Part shown: piece by piece, positions 63,424-64,000 of the stretch
Layout of the letters: every line of letters starts with the position of its first letter
Position numbering within the stretch: position 1 is the first letter of the stretch
Source: Trichoplax sp. H2
Taxonomy: Eukaryota; Placozoa; Uniplacotomia; Trichoplacea
Direction of reading: 5' to 3'
DNA length: 64,000 nucleotides
Assembly: GCA_003344405.1 (NCBI GenBank)
Contig: NOWV01000032.1
Span: 310,001-374,000 of the forward strand
Program-made: the position numbers and the translations under genes
Notes under the pieces: generated by a model
Seen by the model: only the letters and a program-made list of their open reading frames with translations
Database searches by the model: none
What the model was told of the DNA's origin: nothing

Positions 63424-64000
63424 GTACAATGACTACCGGAAAGATATCATAGGTTTAGCCCATCATAAATTTTCTTTACGCTGACGTTTGCTCATGGCTT
63501 TAAAGACCTTCGAATTTACGGCCTTGCTGTGTGATTTTAAGATATCCGACGGTCAATGCAGTTATCAGTGCATCGAAATTGTAAACAAATTGTTAATGAT
63601 CTATTCCATATCGATTATCTTAATATTATTTTATTTATTTATTTCATTTATTGTTATCATCTTTATTATATGGAGAAATGTAAGATTCGTTTCGAATCTC
63701 TGTAAGTCCCTAGTATGCTAATTAGTTATGTAATTCAGCGACACATGGTTAATTTATTGCCTTGTAATTATAAAAGGCTTTTTGTATGACTTATTAATGT
63801 ACTACCATTACTGTAACTTATTATTTAATTACATACGATTGCAGTTTTCTTTTAACGCAGAAATAGAGAAACACTCAATTGGCTTACATAATATCACTTT
63901 CTTAGCTTCTATATGGGACATGCATCATATCGCAAATGTATTCATCTATTATTCTTTGAACTAAACATTTGCAAATGGCATCGTATTTATTATAGATAAT
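63424..64000 (+). other. intron of ferredoxin reductase (no further exon seen)
   Basis: Donor GTACAA follows the exon ending at 63423. The remaining 577 bp shows no segment matching the expected C-terminal end (SDW..LD.EE...G). Short ORFs here are hydrophobic chance frames. Confidence 0.5.

Overview
This is AT-rich nuclear DNA from an animal, carrying intron-rich genes with short GT-AG introns (mostly 100-600 bp), plus one 20-base assembly gap. The gene set is metazoan: a rhodopsin-like receptor, a MGRN1/RNF157-type RING ligase, an SRCR/EGF/SEA membrane protein, STK19, UBALD, TEX47-like genes and ferredoxin reductase. The density (about 9 genes in 64 kb), base composition, intron size and intronless receptor fit an early-branching animal with a compact genome. 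Placozoa is my best guess; this is inference. Most real genes lie in exons too short for simple ORF finding. I rebuilt them by joining exons whose splice sites, reading phase and family alignment all agree.

Layout from left to right: 3' end of an unrecognised + gene (to 1085); a region of about 9.8 kb with no convincing gene; an intronless class A GPCR (+, 10847-11836); a mostly empty stretch with two weak coding-like fragments; STK19 (-, 18133-15805) head-to-head with a MGRN1/RNF157-like ligase (+, 19202-24917); two tandem TEX47-like genes on the minus strand (28487-25782 and 34670-30229); a 26-exon SRCR-EGF-SEA type I membrane protein (+, about 38442-52504); UBALD (-, 58021-56507) head-to-head with mitochondrial ferredoxin/adrenodoxin reductase (+, 59377 to beyond 63423, cut by the window end).

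The genes do not form an operon or a single pathway. Products act in the nucleus (STK19), at membranes (GPCR, SRCR-EGF protein, probably myristoylated MGRN1-like ligase) and in mitochondria (ferredoxin reductase). Structure shared across the window: (ACAGT)n/(ACTGT)n pentanucleotide arrays that switch orientation and so form inverted repeats. The two densest fill the short intergenic regions of the two tight head-to-head gene pairs. A minority of splice donors carry T at +3.

The most interesting lead is the tandem TEX47-like pair. The product resembles the BLUF photoreceptor fold: one copy keeps the Tyr of strand 1 and a Trp near the end, and both have His where BLUF proteins have the flavin-sensing Gln. 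The assembly gap, flanked by a 170-bp duplication, sits where exon 2 of the second copy should be.
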